Origin: Ephemerocybe angulata
Taxonomy: Eukaryota > Basidiomycota > Agaricomycetes > Agaricales > Psathyrellaceae
Direction of reading: 5' to 3'
DNA length: 64,000 nucleotides
NCBI GenBank assembly: GCA_013368325.1
Contig: JAACJK010000227.1
Coordinates: forward strand, 124,001 to 188,000
The notes below the pieces were generated by a model. It did no database searches. It had not been told where the DNA came from and saw nothing but the letters and a program-made list of their open reading frames with translations. Within the stretch, counting starts at the first letter, position 1. Every line of letters begins with the position of its first letter. Made by a program: the position numbers and the translations under genes. Positions 33,201-43,382 of this stretch are shown here, one piece after another.

Positions 33201-33983
33201 AAGTATGGCATTAAGGGAATTAAGATCTCGCCGTACAACTCTAAGGCCAATGGTCGGATCGAGCGTCCCCACTACGACGTCCGCGACATGCTGTTCAAAG
33301 CAACCAATGGTGTCGCGAAACAATGGTACTGGTATTTCCAACACATTATGTGGGCGGACCGCGTAACAGTACGACGTCGGTTCGGAGTCTCTCCGTTCTT
33401 CATGGTCACCGGCGCGGAACCAGTTCTGCCATTAGACATCCAGGAAGCGACTTGGCTAGTCGAGCCTCCAAGCGGTCCTATGACCACAGAGGAGCTCCTG
33501 GCGCAGCGCGCGAAAGGTTTAGCTAAGCATAGGGACTTAGTCGAGAACATGAGGAGTCGAGTTGATAAGGAGAAGAGAGAACGCGTCGTGAAGTACGAAA
33601 AGGAGTATGCAAGGACAATCCGAGACTTCAAATTCAAACGCGGGGACTTAGTATTAATGCGCAATACGAGCATTGAGAAAAGCCTCGACAAGAAAATGAA
33701 GCCGCGGTATTTAGGCCCTTTGGTGGTGATTGCACGTAATAAGGGAGGAGCGTACATTCTCGCAGAAATGGATGGTGCCGTCTTACAGAGCGCCGTTGGT
33801 GCCTTCAGAGTCATCCCATATCACGCGAGGAAACATATTTCTCTCCCTGCGTCAATTCATGACTTCATCGACATAGAGCCGTCCACGCTGGAAGAGATGG
33901 AAGAAGAGTCGGAAACGGGGCACATTGAGGACTTAGCATTTAAAGGAATGCCGAGAGGTGACCCTGAGGAAGACGACGATTAG
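30201..33983 (+). pseudogene. Gypsy RT-RNase H-integrase (-1 frame relative to protease)
   Basis: The frame opens at 30201 and overlaps the protease frame by 37 nt. RT: WFCVLKKDGESLRIVHSLEP, QTPFGAMRLVTLPMGWTNS, and FLDDVPVG as the YxDD equivalent (about 31360). RNase H: LSVDTSYKAIGWYI and the VVETDAQYIKGML site. A TGA at 32151-32153 lies in a conserved ATIN-x-WIENIL site where Arg is expected. Beyond it the frame continues: HVAGKTFAADGLSRHD; zinc-binding HDALGHRGAW..CHVCQLRT; integrase Asp in HADVLQM, Asp in VTDNGGAF, Glu in NGRIERPHYD; then a GPF-like module (KMKPRYLGPLVVIARNKGG). There is no chromodomain. Apart from the TGA this part is open to 33983. Confidence 0.88.
30213..30219 (+). promoter_or_regulatory. 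Putative -1 ribosomal frameshift heptamer AAATTTT (protease to Pol)
   Basis: In the protease frame the codons are GTA AAT TTT CGA, phased A_AAT_TTT, again the X_XXY_YYZ form. It lies in the 37-nt overlap 30201-30237. A -1 slip enters the RT frame. Confidence 0.6.
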
Positions 33984-34023
33984 GTCGAGAGGTTCGCAGA
34001 GTCATTGAGGACGATGATTTTTT

Positions 34024-34036
34024 AGTTGGGGGGAGA
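34024..34036 (+). promoter_or_regulatory. Internal copy of the gypsy polypurine tract
   Basis: AGTTGGGGGGAGA lies 41 bp after the pol stop and is identical to the 13 bp directly before the 3' LTR (38815-38827). It may be an internal plus-strand primer, or the original PPT left behind when the downstream block was gained. Confidence 0.65.
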
Positions 34037-34054
34037 GAGAGGGTACTACCCGAA

Positions 34055-34127
34055 CTCAATACTTAACATAAAGATTATCTTACTCTAGTACCCTCTCTCA
34101 ATACTTAACATAAAGATTATCTTACTC
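34055..34127 (+). repeat. 31-bp direct repeat after pol
   Basis: The sequence starting CTCAATACTTAACATAAAG occurs at 34055-34085 and 34097-34127, identical over 31 bp. It lies just after the internal polypurine copy and just before the antisense cargo genes, near their 3' ends. Confidence 0.85.
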
Positions 34128-34270
34128 CGAAATTTTGCGATTTTAGAGAAAGGTCCAAACGAGAATCATATTGACATCGAAAGCGGAAAACTAGAGAGCA
34201 AAAACCGTTCGAAGGGACTACGCGATTAGACTAAAGCTGGTTCAGCGGATCCAAGACTACTAAAGCGAAC

Positions 34271-35781
34271 CTAAGTAGAGGTAGAAGGAGCAGAAGAAGA
34301 AGCAGCAGAGTTGTCGTTGAGAGAAAGAAGAGAAGCCTTCAAAGTGGTGTACTCCTCATTGAGGATCTGCCAGAAACCAGTGTAGATCTGAAGCTTGTGA
34401 ATAACCTGCAACATGACGCCGCGGGTCTCGCCAATGATAACACGGAGGTTCTCCTCGTTCTGAGTCTGGTTGGCGAAATCGCGAACCAACTTGAGCGAGT
34501 TGGAGACCACTCCCTGAACATACTGGTTAGAGATCGCGCGATCATCGACTACAAGAGAGAGTAAGCCCGAGGACATAAGGAAATCGAAGGGAGAAGGCGC
34601 ACTGTACTCGACGAGGTTACCGTCAGGGAAAAGACGGTTCCCAGAGCCTCGAGAACCAGAAGCCTGAGCCTCGCGATGAGCCTCTCCCTGGCGAGACCTC
34701 TTGTTGTTAACTTGCTGGGCCTTCATAAACATAGGAGAACCGGTGTCCATGTTAGGAACCTGAGAGTGGTCCAACATGCGGACTCCGCCGGACGCGTTGG
34801 TGCTACCACCACGAGTGGGACGAGTACGAGAGCCCTAGGAACGAAGTCAGAAGGAGAAAGTGGGAAGAAAGAAAGATGCATACCCCAGCAGCACCGCCGC
34901 GAGCAGAACGGCCGCGACGAGCATTGTTGGTAGAGGCATCGGCCATGACCACATCCTGAGGCTCCAAGAAGGTGATCTCCTGGAGAACGCGAGAGTAAGC
35001 GACGGACTAAAAGAGAGAAACATAGGATACGTACCTCAATGTCCTCAGGGGCAGGAGCACTAGCCTTAGCTTTACCCTTAGAGGGAGCACTCTCCTCAGC
35101 TGGAGTAACAGACTCAGCGACAGGGAACAAGACGCCTAGGGAGAGGATGAATCAGAGAAGAGAAGATAAGACGATGAAGGAGAGTACGCACGAGCCAAGG
35201 AAGACGCGGTAGACTTCGCGGCACGAACAGTGGCATCGCTATCGGCCGCGGTAGCCGCAGAAGCAGCGGTAGGCATCGGGGTATCCTGACGCTGACCGTA
35301 ACTTTCGCGGCACTCGCCCAGGTACTTGAGAACCAGCTCGAGCTTCTCGTTATCCGGAGGCGTGACCTCGCGAGAAGAGAACGCGGCCTGGTGAGCAGTC
35401 AACGCGGCATGGAGCTTCCCAACGATGCGACGGTGACGAGAGTTGTGCTTAAGAACGGCTTCGACCGCAGGCGGCTCCTATGAGAAGGATCAGTCGCGGG
35501 GTAAAGAGATCTGTAAGAACCGAACGTACAACGAGGTCAAACAAGCCCTCTTGGGCGCGAATAACCACGTTGGCGGCACGAGGATTCAAGGTCTTGGAAC
35601 CAGGAAGGATGTGCTTGAGGCAATCGTTGCGAACTTGGGTAAGAGACGTAATGCTGGTCTCCAAGAGGTGGTCTTCAAGGTCACTCGCACCTTCATTGAA
35701 AGTGCGGAGGATAGACCTGGGAGACGCCTGAGCAGCAGCGTCGGGAGCAGGAGAAGGGGAAGGAGAAGGAACGACAGGCAT
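34271..35781 (-). CDS. Gypsy cargo gene A: intact antisense five-exon gene, function unknown
   Basis: Exons: 35530-35781, 35192-35477, 35035-35135, 34884-35006 and 34271-34834. All four introns are short with GT..AG ends, and the phases fit, giving 441 residues with no stop. Seen in order: a Pro/Ser/Ala start (MPVVPSPSPSPAPDA); a helical part (SDLEDHLLETSITSLTQVRN); a second helical segment (DNEKLELVLKYLGECRESYG); a low-complexity Ala/Ser linker; a basic Arg/Gly patch (ARRGRSARGGAAG) that could bind nucleic acid; and a long helical C-terminus (RAISNQYVQGVVSNSLKLVR, VMLQVIHKLQIYTGFWQIL) with a Ser/Ala/Thr tail. I do not recognise the family. It lies inside the element, opposite to pol, and is open while gag and pol carry stops. 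Confidence 0.7.
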
Positions 35782-36425
35782 TGAGAGAGAGAAGGTCGAG
35801 TAAATCGATGCTGAAAAGGAGAGAAAATTCCCCAGTATTTATACTCGAGAGAGAACTAGAGCGGGAACAGGGGTCTAAGTCATAATCTAGCATTGGGTCT
35901 CGGAGTCCGGCACCCAGAGATGGCGACATGTGAGGTAGCGCGTGGAATAGGATGCCAGAATAGCTCGGCGCGAGGAATATCGCGCGGCAGCGAAGCTGAG
36001 AGGAATTGCACGTGTGAAACGCTATGGAAGGGGAGCGTAATTGCACCCGCGCGCCATCAAACAGGGGGGCGCTTAACGGCTAAACCGAGATCTCGAGGAC
36101 CGTGACTACGACAAAGGTTCCAGGCGAGAGGTGCGATCGACAAGGTCGAGCCCCTGTCGATCCTCCACCATGATACCAAGAAGTGAAGCCGAGAGATAGA
36201 GAAATCTTACCTCGAGAGGTGGAACTGCACACCTTCACACGGGCGCTTAAAATGCGCGAAACCAATCAAAGAGCTACGAGACGTCAAAATACGAGCGCAA
36301 TACATTTGAGATGTGAATGGGAAAGGTACATGGAAGCCATAGTAGTGGTGTAGAAGTATAGGTGATACGTAAGAGTCAGTGTCTGTTTGAGAGAGAAGAG
36401 TCCAAGAAAAGGAGAAGCCGAGCGC
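35782..36425. other. Spacer between the two gypsy cargo genes
   Basis: It holds the upstream region of cargo gene A and the 3' region of cargo gene B. A TATA-like run (ATTTATACTC, 35836-35845) lies about 60 bp upstream of gene A. I see no other gene. Confidence 0.45.
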
Positions 36426-38404
36426 CTAAGCAACGGGAGGAGCGTCCTGCGCGTCCACCGAAGCCTCGCCCTCCTCCTCGTCATCGGGCAGAGCGTTCCC
36501 GCCGCGAACACTGTCCTCCTGTTCCTGCTCGAACGACACCTCGTCGCCGACCTGCGAACCGGAGCCAGACAAGGGCAGGACCTCGCCGGCGGCCGCTGAG
36601 CGCAGCCGACGAAGAAGACGATGGGAGCGTTTTGGTGGAGGGCGTGATGAAGTTCTTGGGGTCGACGATGGGGAACGAGACAGTGCCAGCACTGGTCCCG
36701 CGATCGCGAGCGGCGTCGAACCACGCCTTAGAAGCGATGCCTTGAGAAAGCTCCCCAGAGCCGTAATCACGCGTGGCGTTCAGGAGGTTCGCCAGGAACG
36801 ACTGTGCAGCGTCGAGCTTAAGGGCCTGGAACTCGCACAACTTCCGCATCTCCTCATACAACGCGTGTTCGGCGGTGAGGGTGTGGAAGGCACGGTTCGT
36901 ATCTAGAGGCGAGAAACGGTTAGTAAAGGAATGAAGAGTGGAAAGAGAAGTGCGTACTGTTGACGCTGGCCGTCTGGCTCGTAAAGAATTCCATCTCCTT
37001 GACCTGAGCCAAGCTGACCTTGGGAGGACGCGCTGAGGGCGACCACGAACAGGCTTGGCTCGCCTTGAAGCAAGGGGCGCACTTGTTGCCCGTACGAGTA
37101 GCGTGTGGCTGGCACTCTTGAGGAACGCCGCGAGCAATGCAACGCCCGCATGGTGGGAAGTTCAGAGGCTATAAGAGAGAAGTAGTGAGTACAAGAGACC
37201 CCGCAACGACGAGCTACGAACCTTGGCACCGGGAACATCTACGCGTTTCAAGAGCTTGACGTCAGCGCGGGAGGATAAGAGCTCAGAGGGAGGAACCAGG
37301 CGTTGGAGGACCTCGGCCATCGCGTATTGATTGTCGGCGTAGTCCGCGGCCTGCTTGGCGGCGACGAGCTGCTCTCGAGAGTACTGGGGGTCTTCAGCAT
37401 CGCTGGATTCGTCCTCGGAGGAGGCGGAAGAGTCGTCGAGAGGATCGAAATCGTCGATCTCGAGAACCTCGTCGGTTTGTTTCGGGACCTGGCGACTACG
37501 GCGTGGAGGGGCCTGCGACTACGGCGTGGAGGGGCCTGAGGCGAGGATGGATCGGCACGGGCCTTTCCTTTTGAAAGAGGTGTAGGCTCGATCTTGACCT
37601 TCTTGAGGAGAGGCGGCTGCACGCCCAGGAACTGGTTTAGTCAAGCCAGAAAGGAGGCGAGGAAGGAAGGCGTGAACTTACCCCAGTGTCGTTGGAGGAC
37701 TTGCGTTTGGCGGCGGAAACTCCGGAGGCAGAGGAACCCTGACCTGCCGCGACGGTTCGCCGGCCCACGCTAAGAACGTCACCCATAGAATAGGACTCGG
37801 GTCGCCCCGATGCTTTCTCTCTGGCGGGTAGAACATTCTGACGAGACGACGAAGCCGCAGCCTTGGAACTAGAGGTATTGGCCAACATGCTGGTAGAGGA
37901 GATGAGCGAGGAACGAAGTGTCAGGCGACGAAAGGGACCTACCGAGCGATAGGCGCAGGTACCGGCCCTCGACCCTTCTTGGCGGCGGACGCAGACGAGG
38001 TCTTCACAGGACCAGGCGCGGGTGACGTAGACCAGTCAAGAGGCGGAGGAGGAGGAAAACCGGGCGCGTTCCACTGGACACCCAGCGCGGTCGCCAGGGA
38101 GCGTCGGTTGTTCACATCGGAGGTCGCACGGCTGAAGTAATAGGCGAGATAGTCGCGAAAAGCGGGAAAGTTGGGGTGTTGAGTGAGCAGAGGGTTGCTG
38201 TGGATAAGCGTCTGGAGAGGACGAGAGAGAGAGAGGGGTCAGCGCCCGATCTAAGAGCACCGAGGTGATTGGGCGGCTCACCAACATAGAGATCGACTGG
38301 TCGTAAAACGCGTTCAATTTGGCAGGACCCCAAGTAGGCTGAGTGGTCAGCGCGTGGAGATTCTGAACGAGATCGGCGGCCAGGGCGAGAGAAGGATCAG
38401 CCAT
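36426..38404 (-). pseudogene. Gypsy cargo gene B: antisense gene with zinc-cluster-like Cys6 motif, broken
   Basis: The start is at 38404 (MADPSLALAADLVQNLHAL). Exons 38282-38404, 37943-38211 and 37682-37889 join in phase; further exons lie near 37230-37636, 36959-37167 and 36426-36902. The protein has a helical N-terminus, a Ser/Ala-rich linker, a basic patch (APPRRSRR), an acidic part (DDSSASSEDESSDAEDPQ), then a Cys-rich motif CGRCIARGVPQEC followed by CAPCFKASQAC (CX2CX8CX10CX2CX6C) near 37030-37150, then a helical region (LYEEMRKLCEFQALKLDAAQ). The motif resembles a fungal Zn2Cys6-type cluster, suggesting DNA or RNA binding. A 23-bp tandem duplication (37492-37537) shifts the frame; removing one copy would reconnect the frames. 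The C-terminal frame near 36590 is also uncertain. Confidence 0.6.
37492..37537 (+). repeat. 23-bp tandem duplication inside cargo gene B
   Basis: The unit GCGACTACGGCGTGGAGG plus GGCCT occurs twice in a row. As 23 is not a multiple of three it breaks the reading frame of cargo gene B. Confidence 0.85.
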
Positions 38405-38814
38405 CGTAGAGAGGAATAAGAGAGTGGAAATGAGAGGCAAGGCAGAGCGCGAGGAAGGGAAGTCCCTGGAACGATTGTGCTATATGTGAAGGACTCTGTG
38501 ACATTTGTGACATAGGCGCGAAAGTCAATAACGCAGAAAAATCCTGGAAGAACATTCAGCGCGCGCTTCGAATGACATGACATGTTGAGAGCTACGCGAG
38601 AAGGACGTGACACGGGCTAAACCTGCAAGCACCGGGAAAAACTTAGAATCAATAGAGTCGAGGGTACAGGGTTGTTAGGACGTCTCGGGATCAGAATGAA
38701 CCGGGGACCTCGCGGCAAAGGACTGAGGCGAGGCAGACAGGTCGGTGAACTCGCGAGAGGACAAGAACGAAGTTGGGTAGCGGTATCAAAAGGACTGAGG
38801 ACAGTCTAGATTTC
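38405..38814. other. Gypsy region between cargo gene B and the 3' polypurine tract
   Basis: Upstream region of cargo gene B on the minus strand. No coding region is seen. Confidence 0.45.
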
Positions 38815-38827
38815 AGTTGGGGGGAGA
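38815..38827 (+). promoter_or_regulatory. Gypsy 3' polypurine tract
   Basis: AGTTGGGGGGAGA directly precedes the 3' LTR start at 38828, the expected plus-strand primer position. Confidence 0.8.
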
Positions 38828-40214
38828 TGATGCGCCTTCAGCGCGTCTACCCACTAAAAATCGCGATTTACCTTAATAAATACGCGATTCCCACTGCATA
38901 TCATCTATCAAAAGACCTGCACCAACGTAAAGGGGAACGAGAGTCAGAGCCGAGCCCAGAGCTGCTGACTTAGCCTCTCTGACCTACGCGTGGGACTACG
39001 AGAAGTGAAGAGTAGCCTCAAGCGGGTAAGACCTACCTTCGCGAGACACTTGCTACTTTAAGGAAACATGCGCGGGACAACTATGGGATCGACTTGGCAA
39101 GTAACGGACATAGGCAGAGTAGTGCGTATCAATGGGAAGCCCCCTACCCATCCCTTCGTATCTCGCGAGAACACTCTCGCCACACCCAGAGTCGAGAGAT
39201 CACCGTGACATCAGTAGTCGAGAGGGATTGCACCCGAGCCCCTGATAAGCGCCGGAGTATAGCTCCCGCGCGACTTGATCTTCACGAGAGGTGGCACGTC
39301 GAGAGGTCGATCACACCTCGAGATGTTCGCAATCAAACCACGTCTCGGGAAAGTTCTGGGATCGCCATCGGCTGAGGGGAGAACTCAGTACAGGCACCCG
39401 CGTGTAACACAGGAGAGGCGGAACCGGCACATCTTAGGCGCCCACACGGTCTCCCAGCCCGGGTATCGGAATGATCACCCCCGGCTCCACTTCCTCAGGG
39501 GAGAACCACAATCAGAGATAAAGATAGATCGTACCACACGAGACGGGTGGCGCGGCGTGTACGGAGAAGTCGGTTGGTGGCAACGGCACAGTCTTGGGTA
39601 TTTACCCGGGCGCTAATTGGCCTTGAGCTCAACCTCGAGAGGTCTTCCCTCCTATCTCTATGTTTCACTTGGACTGTTTTGGAATGTATCGCGATCACAT
39701 GTGTTTCTCATCTGTTTGTCTTGGAGCTTGTTTGTAAATATTCGGCATGTACTTAAGTCTCGCGAGTAGTTTAGAGAAAATCAGTTAGCCCCCAGTTTTC
39801 ATCTTTCAAGTCTCTAAGTCAAAGTCCAAGTCTAGCCGTCGCGCTATCTGTCTGTCTGTCTGTCTGTCTGGTCGTCGTGCCAATTGTCTTTAAGTTTTCT
39901 GTTCCTTTTGCGAAGCTCTCGAGCCTAGTGAAAGCCCTCTCGTGGTAGCGACCTCGTCCTCCCGAGACCCCACCCTCTCATCGAGAACCTATATCACCCC
40001 GAAGCGCGGTCGAGTCTAGAACTCCCCTTCAAACTTGCTAGTTGCGAGTACCTTAGAGTCGACCTAGTCCTCTAGTCCAATACCTTACTTTGCCCGCTCT
40101 ACCTCGAGCGAGTTGCCCCTCAGCTACCCTAGTGTGGTTGTGTGTGTGTTGTGTGTTGTGTTTGTTGTTTTGGTTAGAGGCGTGTTTGGCTCCTAGCCCC
40201 GTAGCCGCACATCA
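38828..40214 (+). repeat. Gypsy 3' LTR
   Basis: 1387 bp, same length as the 5' LTR, with three noticed differences (near 38990, 39788 and 40193). Followed by GCGG and the rest of LINE ORF2. Confidence 0.92.
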
Positions 40215-43200
40215 GCGGGGACGAGGGGTCTGGCGGTGAGGACGTGGAAGTGGCAGGGGCTGCCATCAACGAGGGGCGGGTGCCGAGGCGTCGCAAGCGG
40301 CAATTCCGACTGTCAGATGAAACCGAGCTGGATAGGCTGATGATAGCGGCAGTCGAGTCGAAGGCGGGTCCGGACCAGGCGCTCCAGAGGATCTATGGAC
40401 CTGTGTACGTCGAATCGAAGGAGGTGCAGGTCTATGTCGATGGCTCCAGTATTGGGAATGGCATGCCGGATGCCCGAGCAGGGTCGGGGGTGTTCTTTGG
40501 GCCCGGCAACCGCAAGAATCTCGCTGTACGTGTTCCTGATGAGCAGTCCAATGGGCGGGCGGAGGTCTACGCTATTCTATGCGCGCTTCGGGCAGTGAAC
40601 GACCACCAGTCTCTCGTAATCTACTCCGACTCGACGTACGCGATCGGGATGCTCACTGTCTGGGCCTCTAAGAAGGCGGCGATTGGTTGGCGTGTCACGA
40701 ATGGGGACTTGTTTCGCGACATTGTGGCCCTCATCGAACGGAGGCCGGCGCCGGTTACGTTTCGGAAGGTGAAGGCGCACAGCGGTAACGCCCAGTGCCC
40801 ACAACGACGGGGCAGATGAGCTCGCGAAGGAGGGCGCACTGGCACCTGACGTGCCCCCGTATGAGCCGGTCGATTGGCGTGCGGCGAAGTCGGGCCTGGG
40901 TGTCTGTCGCTGCGACCCGTGCAGCTCCAGAGGCCCAGTGCTTGCAGTGGATAAGGTGCAGTGGTGGCTTGGGGAGCGGCGTGGGCATGCGCTCCCCAAG
41001 TCGGCGGAGACGGAGGAAGAGGCGGAGAATGCGGCGACGGAGGAGCACGAGAGGGTGCGGGCTAGGCAGAAGGAGTTACGGATGGAGCTGCTGAACGCTC
41101 CGACGGACCGCGAGTTTTGGAGGGTGTTCAAGCGGCTCTGGTGCGCGAGCTCGTTTGAGGAGGGTGACTTCACGGCGGAGGAGCTTCGGGTAGTGTTTGA
41201 GGCCCGTATGAACCCTGTTGTCCCAACGCCGCCGAGCTTCGATAGTGGTCGGTTGGAGCTCAACAAACTGGCCGCAGCGGTCTCGCTCCAGGGCAGCACA
41301 ACTGATGAGACTCCCTTGCGGTCGTTCTCACGGTGGTTCGTCCTTGGCGACATTGAGGAGGCCAAGGTCCGCATCAGGAGGAAGCTTGATGCTGCGACGG
41401 GCGAAGATCAGGTGTCGTACCGGGACATTTTCGACATGGACAACGAGCGCCTCTTGGAGTTGTGTAACCGTTGCTTGGAGATGGGTGGCGCGCCGTCGTC
41501 GTGGCTTCGCACGCAGCTTGTAGGGTTATGCAAGAAGGACAAGCCGAAGGATGTCCCCGAGAGCTACCGGACGATTGGGCTTGAGAGTTGCTTCCTCAAG
41601 TTCATGACGCTGCTCATAGATGAGCGGCTGGTCGAGTGGGCTGAACGGAGCAAGATTCTGCCGCCATCTCAGAACGGATTCCGGAAAGGGTATCGGACGA
41701 ACAACAATGCGTTCATTCTCCAGGCGGCGGTCGACAAGGCAGTTTCGGAGCGGCGCCCGCTCTATGCAGCATTTGTTGATCTCACCAATGCTTTCCCCTC
41801 CACAGAACACGCCACGCTTTGGCTGAAGCTTCGCCGGCTCGGGGCAGGGGGTCGGGTATTTGATTGGCTGCGATGGCTGTATCAGTATGGTGAGATGAGT
41901 TATGTGGTGTCGCATGGCGGGGAGAAGTCGAGCGAGTTTAAGTCATCGGTGGGGATCCTGATTGGAGACACTTGCTCACCGGTGCTGTGGGCCCTTTACA
42001 TGTCGGACCTTCCGCAGTTCATCCCGAAAGACGTGGACGATGTCGCGTTGGACGGGGTGGCGGTGACGAATGTGGAACAGGCTGATGATGTACTGCTCAT
42101 GTCGACGAGCGAGGAGGGATTGCGGAGGAAGATAGAGGGAATTTATCGGTGGTGCAGTGTGAACTTTATGCTGTTCAACGAGACGAAGTCGGTGGTGCTG
42201 GTGTTTGGGGGATCGGCGGGGAAGCAGGTGTTCGAGTGGGGTGATGGAGGCGAGATGGCGATCAAGGAGGAGGTGGTTTACCTGGGGTTTCACCTGTCGA
42301 CGAGAGCAGCGGCGCGGTCGAGGTATGGAACGGGTATCTTCCGGAAGCACTACGACGCGAAGGCGGCGACGGCAGCGCGAATTGCTGGGGCTGTTCGTGG
42401 TGTGGAGCAGCTCACGGGGCCGTTACCTGTGGCCTGCTGCACACGCCTCTACATGGCGTTGGTTGACCCCCACTTGACGCACGGCGCCGACGTAGTCATC
42501 GACAACAATGTGAAGGCGCTCTCAAAGCTCCTCAAGGTGCAGAAGTCGTATATTCGCATGGCCATGGGCCTTCATCCGTTCTGCTCGGCTACGGTTCTGT
42601 TTACGGAGACCGGTCTACTCCCCCTTCAGTCGCGACGTCTATCTCTACTCATCCGGTACCTTCTGTATGTGCTGGAGTCCCCGGCGGAGCTCGTGAAGTC
42701 CGCTTTCCGTGAGTCTATTCGGTTGGACTTTGAAGGGAGGGTGTCGTGGGTCACCAGTTTGCGGCAGGCTGTGGCGGCGCTACCATACGAGTGCGCGTTC
42801 CCGGATCCGAACGGGTTGCTCTGTTCGGACACGGTCACTGCTCTGTTGGGTGAGGTGATGGGTGGTGTAGGGGCGTGGCTTCAGCGGAGTGTCGATGAGA
42901 ATGGGAGGTTGAGCCTTCTGCACGGTCGGCGGGAGCCGGATGAGGCAGGGGACTTAACGGTGAAAACTCCGTTGAAGCTCCGGTACTACCTGAAGGTCGC
43001 TCACCCTGGGTATCGTCGGGCGCTAACTCGGGTGTTGCTGTCGGAGCACAAGTACGCGGTGGAGATACTGCGGTGGAAGCGGCCTTATGCGCGTCGCCTC
43101 TGTCGGTTTTGCAGCGGTGCGGTGGAGACGGTAGAGCACTTGTGGATGTGGTGCGCAGGACACCCGGATCTTCGTGCCGCACGGGAGGTCTTTATGGTGG

Positions 43201-43382
43201 ATGTATGGCGCGCAGCATCGGTGGTCGATCGTGCGAAGTTGGTTGCTCTGGACGACGATGCAGGGGCGCAGTTGGTGTTGTTGCTCACGTCGAGGGACTG
43301 GGTTACGATTGTGGCGGCGTATGCATACAACATTGAGCATCTCATAGAGAAGGTGCCTATACCGCGGGAGCGCCCACGCTAG

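Larger units (their letters stand above)
25277..40214 (+). mobile_element. Giant Ty3/gypsy LTR retrotransposon (14.9 kb) with antisense cargo genes
   Basis: LTRs of 1387 bp (25277-26663 and 38828-40214) start TGATGCGCC and end GCACATCA. They differ at only three sites that I noticed, so the insertion is recent. The flanking duplication is GCGG (25273-25276 and 40215-40218); removing one copy restores LINE ORF2 in frame. Inside: Gag, protease and Pol in three successive -1 frames, then about 4.7 kb of extra DNA with two minus-strand spliced genes. Two copies of a 13-bp polypurine sequence bracket this extra block. Confidence 0.92.
24463..43382 (+). pseudogene. LINE ORF2: endonuclease, RNase H, reverse transcriptase, zinc finger (gypsy element inserted)
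   Basis: An AP-type endonuclease runs 24520-25260 (WNIHGNF, FFQETHMHSDW, MGDFNARIG, VVDYVIG, SDHAELF), with an in-frame TGA at 24699-24701. It is cut at 25276. After 40214 the same frame continues into a type I RNase H (about 40420-40830): Asp in VYVDGSS, Glu in GRAEVYA, Asp in YSDSTYA, and HNDGADELAKEGA. There a 7-bp duplication (GCCCAGT, 40790-40796) shifts the frame. The RT follows (40851-43382): YRTIGLESCFLKFMTLLIDE, AAFVDLTNAF, GDTCSPVLWALYM and QADDVLLMS. It ends with a CCHC finger (CRFCSGAVETVEHLWMWC). No RNase H follows the RT. The order EN-RH-RT differs from the EN-RT-RH order of I and Tad1 type LINEs. Confidence 0.85.
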
